A DNA stretch of 42,026 bases, from IMG/VR virus record IMGVR_UViG_3300021403_000026, positions 1-42,026 of that record. The stretch is one strand, 5' to 3'. Origin of the DNA: a virus. Positions within the stretch are counted from its first letter, which is position 1. Each line of letters begins with the position of its first letter. Shown piece after piece: positions 30,708-38,921 of this stretch. Both the position numbers and the translations under genes were made by a program. The notes under the pieces were generated by a model that saw only the letters and a list, made by a program, of their open reading frames with translations, was not told the origin of the DNA and ran no database searches.

Positions 30708-32149
30708 AGCGTTTATTCTTATTTCTGATCCTGCTTTGTGCCGCTCGCGCAAGCGCGCAAGTGCCTGTGACATTCAGCCCATATCAACGTCAGCAGTTCA
30801 GCGACAATAATGGCAACCCGCTGGCAGGCGGAAAGCTCTGCACGTACCAGGCGGGAACGAGCACGCCACTAGCAACCTACACAGATTATACGGGCTTGTT
30901 TCAAAATACAAATCCAATCATTTTAGACTCAGGCGGGTTTGCTAACGTATGGATCACTGCTAACGCTTATCGGTTTATTCTTCTTAGCGCTGGGACGGAC
31001 AACACTTGCTCGACTGGCGTACAGCAATGGGTTTTGGATTTTATCACACCGCCTTTAAGCGCGGGTGGCAATAATGTTTTTACCGGCAATAATACGTTTA
31101 GTGGCACAACAAATTTCTCCGGGCCTGTAAACTTAAACGCTGGTGGTTCGTTGAACGGTTCGTTTAGCGGCACGCCAAACTTTGTTGGCAACGTGATATT
31201 CAGCGGCAACCCACTTTTTACCGGCTCTCCGAATTTTACTACCGCTACCATCGTTTGGCCTACCGCTATTCAATCAAATCTTAACGTACCAACGCAATCC
31301 GTAGTGCTTCCTAACGAGACAATTACCGGGACTACCAGCTCCAGCCTTGCCAAGCTAACCGGATCGCCTTCCACGGTCATTATCACTTCGACTACTGATG
31401 TTGGTGGCGTGATCGGTATTTGTACATCTAATTGTTTTGCCGCTGGTAATGCGACGATTCAAACGAATGGCACTACGACATGTAACTTTGATGGAAATAC
31501 AGCAGCAGGAGATTACGTCCAGATAAGCACGATGACGAACGGAAAATGTCACGACGTTGGTGGTGGAGGATACCCATCATCTGGACAAGTTATCGGGCGC
31601 GTGTTATCGACGAATGTTGGAGCTGGGCAGTATTTAATGGAGTTGTTTCCTCCCGATATTCGCGCTCCATCGGTAAGTATTAATTATCCGAACGTGGTAT
31701 ATAGCACGCCCTCGGCCTCGACGAACGCGAATATCACGCCCGCAGCGGGAACGATGATTACCCCAGGGGTAACTGCGACATATCGTTTTAATTGGTATGT
31801 TTCTTTAACTGTCATTGGCACTTCATGCACAGGAAGCACCACCATTGGCGTACGTCTAACTTATCAAGACCCATCGGCGCCTGGAACTACGCCAGTAATC
31901 TTGAGCAATACAAACATTAATGATGGAACATCTACTCTTGCTGGTTTTACCTTAGCCCGATTGGGAAATGGTACTCTCGGGGTCGCTTATTCGCAAACGT
32001 CTGGATTTGGATATTTACCAAGTTTTGAATTCCGTGCGAAAGCAGGAACACCTATTCAATATGATGTTAGCTACGGGATTGGAGCGGCTTGCGCGCCTGG
32101 TCCGCAGTATCAATTATTTCCAATTTTGGAGCAAATGACATCAAACTAA
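30704..32149 (+). CDS. Tail fibre with podovirus-type N-terminal domain and a Sec signal peptide
   Basis: The 481-residue product starts with a signal peptide (MKRLFLFLILLCAARASA, then QVPVTF). What follows is the fibre head-binding pattern: SPYQRQQFSDNNGNPLAGGK, TYQAGTSTPLATYTD, NPIILDSGGFANVWI, as in many podovirus fibres. The middle repeats N-x-FSG/F-x-G units (VFTGNNTFSGTTNFSG), a thin beta-structured stalk. The C-terminus (TYRFNWYVSLTVIGT...) probably binds the receptor. A virion-bound fibre with a Sec signal is odd; cleavage after ASA would leave the head-binding domain at the mature N-terminus. Its stop region is overlapped by a lipoprotein gene. Confidence 0.85.
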   Translation: MKRLFLFLILLCAARASAQVPVTFSPYQRQQFSDNNGNPLAGGKLCTYQAGTSTPLATYTDYTGLFQNTNPIILDSGGFANVWITANAYRFILLSAGTDNTCSTGVQQWVLDFITPPLSAGGNNVFTGNNTFSGTTNFSGPVNLNAGGSLNGSFSGTPNFVGNVIFSGNPLFTGSPNFTTATIVWPTAIQSNLNVPTQSVVLPNETITGTTSSSLAKLTGSPSTVIITSTTDVGGVIGICTSNCFAAGNATIQTNGTTTCNFDGNTAAGDYVQISTMTNGKCHDVGGGGYPSSGQVIGRVLSTNVGAGQYLMELFPPDIRAPSVSINYPNVVYSTPSASTNANITPAAGTMITPGVTATYRFNWYVSLTVIGTSCTGSTTIGVRLTYQDPSAPGTTPVILSNTNINDGTSTLAGFTLARLGNGTLGVAYSQTSGFGYLPSFEFRAKAGTPIQYDVSYGIGAACAPGPQYQLFPILEQMTSN

Positions 32150-32283
32150 TACTTATTTTCGTATTGATTCTAGCTGGGTGCGCTGCTCGTCGTTCAGCAA
32201 TAGAGCAGCCATATTGTTCTTGGTATCCGCCGTTAAATCACGTGGCATGTTGTTACGACGATGGAAGGTGCTACCCACAATGA
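32089..32283 (+). CDS. Small lipoprotein (possible outer-membrane exclusion protein or spanin-like)
   Basis: The 64-residue frame has a hydrophobic segment ending in a lipobox (LILIFVLILAGC, then AARRS), so the Cys should be lipidated after signal peptidase II cleavage. The remaining 30 residues include five more cysteines (PYCSWYPP, VACCYDDGRCYPQ). The start is not certain: TTG at 32089 follows GGAG closely, overlapping the previous gene by 61 bases. Its stop overlaps the next ATG as ATGA, which supports reality. Phage lipoproteins may block superinfection or act as outer-membrane spanins; the Cys-rich end fits neither clearly. Confidence 0.5.
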   Translation: MRAWSAVSIISNFGANDIKLILIFVLILAGCAARRSAIEQPYCSWYPPLNHVACCYDDGRCYPQ

Positions 32284-35200
32284 AACTACGTTTTTTATTT
32301 CTTGTTCTGTTTTCTTTGTGCGCCACCGCGCTTCACGCGCAAGGTTTTTGGGTTCCTATTCAATATTTACAAGAGGGAACGATTGCAGGCGTAACGAACG
32401 CAGTTATCATTCCACCTTCCCCCGTTCTTGCCTTCTGCAACGCTCCTGCAAACGCAGTGCCATGTACGAACAAGGCAGCTACCTATACGGACTCAACGCT
32501 CGGAACGCTGTGCTCTACCAGCACGCAGTTTGTGTTAAACGGAACGAATGCATGCGTTGGATTCTTAAATCCCCAAAACCTGGGTGGAGTGTGGGTCGCT
32601 GCCGGTCAGTATGCTTACACGGTAAGCGTAGGTGGCGCGAACTTTGGTCCGTTCTTTATAACTGCTGGAGGATCTGGCGGTGGGGGTGGCGGTGGGCCAA
32701 CGCTGCAAACAAACGGCGTGCCTAATGCATCACAGTCTCTATTGAATCTTAAAAGTGGAACTGGAATAGTAATTACTTCTGATGGTGCTGGAGGAGTGAC
32801 GGTAAGTTCTTCCATTACTCCTACAGCGCCAGGGGGAGCTTCAAATTCTTTGCAATATAATTGCTCTGGATCGTTTTGCGGAACTCCTGGGATTGTTACG
32901 CCAGATGGTGGAAATAGCTTAGATATTAAAGGGCCAATTCCTTGGATTGATGCGACTCAGTACGGTATGAGGACATTTCCTAATCCTCCAAATATAATCA
33001 CCGTTTCTACTAGCGCCAGTAGCCCGACAGTTTCTACGACAGGAGTATCGGATTTTATCAAGAATGACGGGATCGTAATTCCTCAAGCTGGTCCTGCAAC
33101 AGCACAATCCACTCCAGCAGCGCCAACGCTACAGATGATCGGGGCAAGCGGCGCACAAACTGTTAATTATAGATGCGTGGCAGTAGACCGCCAGTGGGGA
33201 TTGACGGCGGCTAGTCCAGCTACAGCTATAACTAACGTTCCTACGGTTTTTGGGGCGCCGGCTGCCGTGATTTCTTCTATTGTACGTAGCGCGAACGTTG
33301 TAACGGTTACAACAGGTTCAGCAATGCCTTTCTCTTCTGGATCATTTCATGCTCGAATTGGCAATGTCACTGGCGGCACCACCCAATTTTCAGGCTTGCA
33401 AGTTGTTACAGTAATGAGTGGAACCACTTTAACTTACAGTCAAACTGGAGCCAATGAATCTGGTACGGTAGGCGCTACGTCATTTGTGCGCTTCGATAAT
33501 GCTTTCTTTGTGACTACTGCCCAGGCTACAACGGGATCGAATCAAGTTGTTCTTACAACAGATGTACCGCATAACATTCTTTGGAATAACAGCGGCCTTA
33601 ATCCTGACGAGGTGTTTACTGACGGCATTCAGTTTACTGCGGCCAATCCTCAAGGGTACGCTATTGGTCCATTCCCGGTTGGCGGTATTGGTGCGAGTAC
33701 AATAACAATTAACACTTCCTACACCTCACCGATAACAACGACGGGCGTGGCTAATTTCAATTACTCTACTTCTCAAAGTGGAGTAAACGTTATGACGGTT
33801 ACCGTTTTTCCAAAGGTGATTGTTACCTGTCCTGCAATCTCAGGGACTACTGTGTATTACGCCATTTACGCGGATTATGGCAGCGGTTCTGCTCCAATTG
33901 GATTTACGCCGTGGTTACATAATAAGTTTGAGGATTACGGCCCTGCATTTACAAAGTCTGGATTCACGCCGCCTCCTGCGATGAATCTTCCGGCTACCTT
34001 TCCAGTTGCAGCGCAAAATCAAGTATTTAGTGGACAGATCGCGTCTATTTTTGGTACAACGCTTACATTGACTGGAAATGTTCCTACCGCGGTTTCTGCC
34101 GTTACTGCTTATCACGATGATGGTGTTCCATTTCAAAATGCCATTGCAGCATCATGTAGTTCAATTGGAGGAAATACATTCGATAGTGTGTACTTGCCAC
34201 CGGGCATTGCATTTGGTTATTATTTCTTTCATGCTCCAGTAGATTTGTCAGCTACCTGCAATAGAACGAACATCCTTGATGGTGGAGCTATTTATGCTAA
34301 TGGAACCATCTATGATGATAGTGCTGGTGAATTAGTATGGCGTAGACCGCAGGACTTGTCTGGATTCAATAGCATCAGCACTGGCGCACCCAACAAAGGG
34401 CAGATATTGTTATTCGGATTGGCATCTCCTGAAATGGTGACTCCGCCGGCGGGGAGTTCTTCCATCGTCGGGATGCAATTCAATGTACTCTCCAATAGCC
34501 AGGTAGGATTACTGGTGCAAAATAACAATGTTCACCTGGAGGACAACACTTTTGAAACGGTAGGTGCTAACAATCTCAGCGCCATTCCGTTTGAAATGGG
34601 CGGCAATGTGGGATTTGAATTCAAAATGACTACCACTGCCTGGAGTGGTGATGTCAATACTCAATATCCAGTCACTGCTGGCGGCGATCCGCCTGTCGGA
34701 GATATCGCCTACTGGCCTGTTCCTGTATTTGATTTCTTTGGTCCCAATAGCATGGCTGACACTATCATTGTTGATGGCATTAATTATGGAAATTTACGTG
34801 GCTTTAGATTAAATAACATGTACGGTCTTGTGCAAAGCTCTCCAATGGTCATCATGTCGGATATACGAACCTATCAATCTCCTTATAATCCTTTATTAAA
34901 GATCGTTGGGAATTTCGGCTTACCAAGGGTTAGCATAACAAGGGCAATATCGGATAGCATTCAACAGCCGATCACTACATGTATACGATCAGACAATGGC
35001 TCCTGCGGAAACTTTTATAGTGACGATGTTGTCAGCAGCGATGGTAGCGCCAACTTTCCTGTGTTTACCGGCCCGCCGTGGGGTGTTGCTCTTCAATATT
35101 CATCTCCTGGATCTGGTTTAGCTCAAAACACAAATGAATGTACGTATCTTTTTTCTCCTTCAAGTTTCAATTGCACGTTGCCAATCATTGGAGCTACTTT

Positions 35201-35792
35201 TGCCGGAGGGACTTTTACTGGTACTTCTTTTTCTGCTGGCTCAATGCCACCAACAGCAGTTTGCGGCACAGCAACCGGAGCACTTTGTCTTGGAGAATCT
35301 TCCACTGGTTGCACTCCAACAGCGGGACAGGCTTGTATTCGAGCTGATTCGACTAGTAATGAGTTTCTTGCCACGATTAACGGGACTCCTGAAGCTCCTT
35401 TAGTTCAAACTACAGGAACTTCAGTTGATCTGACTGGACAGACAGCGGCTATTGGCGCGACAAATATCGTGGCCTCTGCTCCTCGTAACGCAATATATCG
35501 AATATGCTTCTCTTCTAATATCACGACGGCAGGCTCAGTTAGTTCTACGCTTGGCGGAACGAATGGCTTCCAGGTTATCTATACCTCGCCTACGGATTTA
35601 TCATCAAATACAACCGTCCCAAATGCTGCATGGTCATCGACGGCAAATACCACCGCTACGGCAGTTGGTGGTTGTGTCAGTGTGTATGCTCTAGCATCAA
35701 CTGCTATTCAGTACAGTTTTGGTTATACAGCAAATGCGGCTGCTTCGATGGCTTATGAAATTCACGTTCGAGCAGAGGATGGGTTGAACTGA
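32280..35792 (+). CDS. Very large secreted beta-rich protein, likely fibre/tailspike or adhesin
   Basis: The 1170-residue product starts MKLRFLFLVLFSLCATALHA, cleaved before QGFWVPI. A first domain ends in a Gly-rich linker (GGSGGGGGGGP), then tail-fibre-like repeats (SLLNLKSGTGIVITSDGAGG). Later parts (DGVPFQNAIAASCSSIGGNT, then VYLPPGIAFGYYF and an LVQNNNVHLEDNTFETV ladder) look like a pectate-lyase-type beta-helix tailspike. The C-terminal domain (SFGYTANAAASMAYEIHVRA) looks like a knob. It is the longest gene and, like its neighbours, has a Sec signal. A longer frame from 32178 has no start support; ATG at 32280 is coupled to the lipoprotein gene. Confidence 0.83.
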   Translation: MKLRFLFLVLFSLCATALHAQGFWVPIQYLQEGTIAGVTNAVIIPPSPVLAFCNAPANAVPCTNKAATYTDSTLGTLCSTSTQFVLNGTNACVGFLNPQNLGGVWVAAGQYAYTVSVGGANFGPFFITAGGSGGGGGGGPTLQTNGVPNASQSLLNLKSGTGIVITSDGAGGVTVSSSITPTAPGGASNSLQYNCSGSFCGTPGIVTPDGGNSLDIKGPIPWIDATQYGMRTFPNPPNIITVSTSASSPTVSTTGVSDFIKNDGIVIPQAGPATAQSTPAAPTLQMIGASGAQTVNYRCVAVDRQWGLTAASPATAITNVPTVFGAPAAVISSIVRSANVVTVTTGSAMPFSSGSFHARIGNVTGGTTQFSGLQVVTVMSGTTLTYSQTGANESGTVGATSFVRFDNAFFVTTAQATTGSNQVVLTTDVPHNILWNNSGLNPDEVFTDGIQFTAANPQGYAIGPFPVGGIGASTITINTSYTSPITTTGVANFNYSTSQSGVNVMTVTVFPKVIVTCPAISGTTVYYAIYADYGSGSAPIGFTPWLHNKFEDYGPAFTKSGFTPPPAMNLPATFPVAAQNQVFSGQIASIFGTTLTLTGNVPTAVSAVTAYHDDGVPFQNAIAASCSSIGGNTFDSVYLPPGIAFGYYFFHAPVDLSATCNRTNILDGGAIYANGTIYDDSAGELVWRRPQDLSGFNSISTGAPNKGQILLFGLASPEMVTPPAGSSSIVGMQFNVLSNSQVGLLVQNNNVHLEDNTFETVGANNLSAIPFEMGGNVGFEFKMTTTAWSGDVNTQYPVTAGGDPPVGDIAYWPVPVFDFFGPNSMADTIIVDGINYGNLRGFRLNNMYGLVQSSPMVIMSDIRTYQSPYNPLLKIVGNFGLPRVSITRAISDSIQQPITTCIRSDNGSCGNFYSDDVVSSDGSANFPVFTGPPWGVALQYSSPGSGLAQNTNECTYLFSPSSFNCTLPIIGATFAGGTFTGTSFSAGSMPPTAVCGTATGALCLGESSTGCTPTAGQACIRADSTSNEFLATINGTPEAPLVQTTGTSVDLTGQTAAIGATNIVASAPRNAIYRICFSSNITTAGSVSSTLGGTNGFQVIYTSPTDLSSNTTVPNAAWSSTANTTATAVGGCVSVYALASTAIQYSFGYTANAAASMAYEIHVRAEDGLN

Positions 35793-36928
35793 TGAAAATA
35801 AGAATAGTTGTATTTTTACTCTTGTTAGGAGCCTCGGCATCTCCGAGTAGGTCTGCTGGTGCCATCTGGAGCATAGGTTATTATACTCCTTGGAATAACA
35901 CAGCCAACGCAACATCTTCTAATCTATCTACATTGCAATGGTCCGCCCTTACTCACATGATCGTCGTTGCGGCTGGTCCGAACACGAATGGAACGTTAAA
36001 TTATTTCAATGCCGGGAACTTCGCATCGACCATCGCTTCGACCATCTCTACCGCTCACACGCATAACGTGAAAGTTCTTCTCGACATTACAAGCGCGAAC
36101 GGGAGCTTTACAAACGCTTTTGGCGCTCAAAATTCTTTGGCTACTTTAATCACCAACATCATGTCCGTCGTGAATTCAGATAGTTTCGATGGTGTGGATA
36201 TCGACTTCGAGGAGGGCTGGAATCAGACTTTGATGAATAATTTACTGTCTGGTTTACGAACCAGTCTTGGCTCTAAACTTCTTACGGCTTTTGCGAACGA
36301 TAGCCAATTTAATTGGTCTGGGCCTCCAACTCCCGTATGCGCAGCCGCTGGGAATGGATGGACTTCCACTCAAATTGGATATCTTGATCGGTTGAATCTA
36401 GGAGCCTACGATCTTGGAAACCCTGGTAATGGCGACCCTTATACGTGGTTTAATTATGCTTTGCATAGCGACACAAACCAATTTCTATGGTCTGCGGATT
36501 ATCTTAAAACTGCGGCTATTAACTGCGGCGTATCTGCGGCGAAATTGACGATAGGACTTCCTTTCTACGGGACTCTTTACACGGTCAATACAGCTCCCCG
36601 TCAGACGGTTGGTGGAGGTTCGACGGCTACTCAAGAGCCGTATAGTTATATTCTTACGAATTTCAGCTTTTCTAGTCCCACTTATGATATTACCGCTCAC
36701 GCTCCATGGAAAGTACAATCAGGAACTCGATACTTGGCTTGGGCAAATACGCAAGCTATAGACGATGCGATAAATTACATAAAAGCACAAAGCTTAGGTG
36801 GTATTTTCGTATATGCTTTAGGGTGGGATGGGTCTGATTGTTCGGTAAGCTGTCCTCTTCTATCGCAGATTGGCTTGGACCTTGCAGCTCCTGTAAATCC
36901 AGGTAATGGTGGAGCGATAATTCAGTAA
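35792..36928 (+). CDS. Secreted GH18 glycoside hydrolase (chitinase-like)
   Basis: The 378-residue enzyme has a signal peptide (MKIRIVVFLLLLGASASPSRSA) followed by GYYTPWN, the first strand of GH18 barrels. The catalytic motif DGVDIDFE lies at residues 133-140, with E140 as acid/base and D138 as partner. Later landmarks are LGAYDL (about 203-208; the usual M-x-Y-D) and GIFVYALGWDG (second-to-last strand with conserved Trp). GH18 enzymes cut beta-1,4-GlcNAc linkages in chitin or related glycans. Secreted GH18 in a phage is unusual. It could open cell envelope or biofilm polymers. The ATG overlaps the tailspike stop; the lysis cassette follows. Confidence 0.92.
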   Translation: MKIRIVVFLLLLGASASPSRSAGAIWSIGYYTPWNNTANATSSNLSTLQWSALTHMIVVAAGPNTNGTLNYFNAGNFASTIASTISTAHTHNVKVLLDITSANGSFTNAFGAQNSLATLITNIMSVVNSDSFDGVDIDFEEGWNQTLMNNLLSGLRTSLGSKLLTAFANDSQFNWSGPPTPVCAAAGNGWTSTQIGYLDRLNLGAYDLGNPGNGDPYTWFNYALHSDTNQFLWSADYLKTAAINCGVSAAKLTIGLPFYGTLYTVNTAPRQTVGGGSTATQEPYSYILTNFSFSSPTYDITAHAPWKVQSGTRYLAWANTQAIDDAINYIKAQSLGGIFVYALGWDGSDCSVSCPLLSQIGLDLAAPVNPGNGGAIIQ

Positions 36929-36938
36929 CGGAGACCTT

Positions 36939-37202
36939 ATGACTCCTGATCAAGAAGCACAGCTTCTTGAAACAGTTACAGCGGTAAACGTGAAGATGAA
37001 TCTGCTGATTTCGGACGACGCCGCGCGTGGCATCGTCCCGGATCTGAAAGTAAGACAGGCGGTTCTTGAAAAAGCTGTAGACGATAATATCAAAGATTGG
37101 GTGTTTTGGAAGGGTTATATCAAGGGCGGTCTAGCTGTTATCGCAGCCTTATTTCTTGCTCTTGGCGGCGTTCTTGCAGCTCATCTATTAGGAGGAAAGT
37201 GA
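36939..37202 (+). CDS. Membrane protein with coiled coil and C-terminal helix, holin-associated type
   Basis: The 87-residue product has a charged coiled-coil first part (LLETVTAVNVKMNLLISDDA), an amphipathic middle and one C-terminal transmembrane segment (GGLAVIAALFLALGGVLAA). This plan resembles XhlA-type haemolysin/holin-helper proteins. ACGGAGACCTT precedes the ATG at 36939. It is the first of three small membrane proteins upstream of the lysozyme-like gene, so a lysis role is likely. Confidence 0.75.
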   Translation: MTPDQEAQLLETVTAVNVKMNLLISDDAARGIVPDLKVRQAVLEKAVDDNIKDWVFWKGYIKGGLAVIAALFLALGGVLAAHLLGGK

Positions 37203-37203
37203 A

Positions 37204-37395
37204 ATGAAAGTAAGCACGCATGTAATCGTACAGGTCCTGTTAATGGTTGTTTCTATCGGAACGATGATCTCAGGACAAGTGCCGGTTAAGTATCAGCCGT
37301 TGATCGTTGGCCTGGTCAGTCTTGCGCAGGGCGTTATCGCATGGATCAATCACTACTACTCGCCAAGCGGAACCGTACTGCCGCCAACGGCATGA
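37204..37395 (+). CDS. Putative holin
   Basis: The 63-residue product is predicted to have two membrane helices (IVQVLLMVVSIGTMISG and PLIVGLVSLAQGVIAWI) joined by a short polar loop with Lys (VPVKYQ). Short, two-helix proteins in this position, just before an endolysin-type gene, are typical holins, which open the inner membrane at a set time. GGAGGAAAGTGAA precedes the ATG. Its last codons overlap the next gene as ATGA. Confidence 0.75.
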   Translation: MKVSTHVIVQVLLMVVSIGTMISGQVPVKYQPLIVGLVSLAQGVIAWINHYYSPSGTVLPPTA

Positions 37396-37640
37396 GCGAA
37401 GAGGCACGAACCGATACAGACGTTCGGATTCTTGCCGCGCGCCTTGACGAGCGGCTAAAGGCTTCGGATATGGCAACGAAACTTGCCGCCGACGCTCTAG
37501 ACGCTTGGAAGCAGTCAGCGAACGAATGGCGGCAAGCGATGAACGATCAGCGTTCGATGTTTATTTCTAGATCGGAAATGATTTCTTGGCTTTTGATTGG
37601 ATTAACGATTCTTGGGCTAGTCATGCACTATACAAAATAA
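37392..37640 (+). CDS. Tail-anchored membrane protein of the lysis region
   Basis: The 82-residue product has a long charged helix (VRILAARLDERLKASDMATK) and a single C-terminal hydrophobic anchor (MISWLLIGLTILGLVMHY), ending TK. The ATG at 37392 overlaps the holin stop; a longer frame from 37341 has no support. It may be a holin regulator, antiholin or inner-membrane spanin, but its anchor is at the C-terminus, opposite to the usual i-spanin layout. Confidence 0.75.
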   Translation: MSEEARTDTDVRILAARLDERLKASDMATKLAADALDAWKQSANEWRQAMNDQRSMFISRSEMISWLLIGLTILGLVMHYTK

Positions 37641-37650
37641 AGGAGAAACA

Positions 37651-38181
37651 ATGAAGAAATTAGCTTTGCTTTTCGTTTTATTCGCAGCGCCGTGTTTTGC
37701 GCAGACGTCAGTTCCGAAGCCGTCGCTCTTTACCATGTCCGGCAATTACGCCGCTTTCACAGGTACGAAAACCACTACGCCCGTAGTGGTTGCTACTGCC
37801 GCCGTACAGGTAACAAATCACTTCTCTTTCGGGTACGAACATATTCAGGCTACTTCCGGCTCGCTCGACGCTCGCTGGGAGCTTGGTATTGGAGCTTATA
37901 CGCGCCAACTCAACGAGCTGCTCGGTGCGAATCTTTCTAGTAAAATCCTGTTCGACGTTTCTCAGATTGGCGTAACCTTCACAGCGGGAGGAGGAAAGCT
38001 CTTACAGCCTACAGTGAATCGTATTGCCGAGACTGCTGGCGTGCATTTCAGCTATCCGCTTGCCGATCATATTTCGATGCAGGTAATTGGAGTCGATATA
38101 CTTCATGGCGGTGTACAAACTGGCATATTGACTACGAACACTACGGCGAGCGTCTCGTCAGGAATTAATATCTATTTCTGA
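37651..38181 (+). CDS. Putative outer-membrane beta-barrel protein
   Basis: The 176-residue product has a signal peptide (MKKLALLFVLFAAPCFA, then QTS) and a mature part with many alternating hydrophobic strands (FSFGYEHIQATSG, ARWELGIGAYTRQ, SKILFDVSQIGVTFT, GVHFSYPLADHISMQVIG). It ends SSGINIYF. A C-terminal Phe after an amphipathic strand is the BAM recognition signal of outer-membrane proteins. The size fits an eight-strand barrel, like phage Lom/Ail proteins. It sits between membrane lysis proteins and the lysozyme-like gene, with the strong ribosome site AAAGGAGAAACA. It could exclude other phages or change host surface. Confidence 0.75.
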   Translation: MKKLALLFVLFAAPCFAQTSVPKPSLFTMSGNYAAFTGTKTTTPVVVATAAVQVTNHFSFGYEHIQATSGSLDARWELGIGAYTRQLNELLGANLSSKILFDVSQIGVTFTAGGGKLLQPTVNRIAETAGVHFSYPLADHISMQVIGVDILHGGVQTGILTTNTTASVSSGINIYF

Positions 38182-38189
38182 GGCGACTT

Positions 38190-38612
38190 ATGTCTGATTA
38201 TGACGCTTTACTTGTTGCGCTTGCAGCGAAGTTTGCGCATGCAGTTGCGCTCGCGGAGGGATTCTTCGTTCAAGGCTCCCTCCCCGAGCGCGTTCACAAT
38301 CCCGGCGATCTAGAGCTTGGCAATCGCGGGTGGGGAGTCGAGCAAGGCAAAACTATTTACTTTAAAGCTGATCTGGAATCTTCGCTTGATGATCGTGCCG
38401 ATGGTTGGGCTGCGCTTAAACGGGAATGCGTGGCAATTCTAACCGGAGGCTCGCGCGAATATTCGCCAAGCGACACGTTCGAAGAAGTATCGGTAAAATG
38501 GACTGGCGGCGACAACCCAGGCGCATGGTGTAAAATCGTCACCGATAACCTAGGCGTACAGCCGCTTGACCGCCTGGTGGATTGGGTTAAGGCAGCAGCC
38601 CAACAAGCCTAA
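38190..38612 (+). CDS. Endolysin-type protein (lysozyme/transglycosylase-like)
   Basis: The 140-residue product begins with a helix leading to AEGFFVQGSLPERVHNPGDL (about residues 22-41), a pattern of phage muramidase-like proteins, where the Glu is the likely catalytic acid (E23). Later GWAALKRECVAILTGGSREY and SVKWTGGDNPGAWCK match the usual helical remainder, and it ends LGVQPLDRLVDWV. It has no signal peptide, so it would need the holin to reach peptidoglycan. It closes the rightward operon; its stop overlaps that of a minus-strand gene by four bases. The reaction cannot be fixed by eye. Confidence 0.78.
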   Translation: MSDYDALLVALAAKFAHAVALAEGFFVQGSLPERVHNPGDLELGNRGWGVEQGKTIYFKADLESSLDDRADGWAALKRECVAILTGGSREYSPSDTFEEVSVKWTGGDNPGAWCKIVTDNLGVQPLDRLVDWVKAAAQQA

Positions 38613-38770
38613 GTTCGTGGTACGTCCAGACGAGGAACCAGTAGAGGCGCGTCATTTTGCTCCTTTTCTTCTAGTGGAGCGACGGCTGGCGATGAAGGTT
38701 CGCCTGTTCCACCACTCGGTCCAAGCTCATTTCGAGTGTATTGCGGGCGATATTTATATGCATTTGCCAT
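38609..38770 (-). CDS. Small early protein at the end of the leftward operon
   Basis: The 53-residue frame starts at ATG 38770 after CCGGAGGAAAC, an excellent ribosome site. It gives a Pro-rich, soluble peptide (YKYRPQYTRNELGPSGGTGE, then PSSPAVAPLEEKEQ). Its TAG overlaps the endolysin TAA by four bases, so the two operons meet end to end here. It is the last gene of the minus-strand operon. Function unknown. Confidence 0.6.
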   Translation of the reverse strand: MANAYKYRPQYTRNELGPSGGTGEPSSPAVAPLEEKEQNDAPLLVPRLDVPRT

Positions 38771-38813
38771 GTTTCCTCCGGGCCACTCGACCCACTGCTG
38801 GATTAGTCAGCGT

Positions 38814-38921
38814 CTACTTGACCCACCATTTCAGTATCGCTTTTGTGAGTAGCCAACCAATAAACACTCCAACTGGAACAGCGATGCACAACCAGCCGAT
38901 GAATGAATCTTTAATACTCAC
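38814..38921 (-). CDS. Very small single-span membrane protein
   Basis: The 35-residue frame starts at GTG 38921, coupled to the upstream stop as GTGA. It is preceded by AAAGGAGCGGGAA. The hydrophobic core (FIGWLCIAVPVGVFIGWLL) spans a membrane once, with Lys and Trp at the far end (LKWWVK). Similar tiny proteins occur in early phage operons; role unknown. Strong translation signals favour a real gene. Confidence 0.6.
   Translation of the reverse strand: MSIKDSFIGWLCIAVPVGVFIGWLLTKAILKWWVK

Noticed and set aside
38600-38680. 22-residue minus-strand frame (MTRLYWFLVW...) after AAAAGGAGCAAA near 38660
   Set aside because: Good ribosome site but it lies inside the 53-residue gene and antisense to the endolysin end; too short to support.
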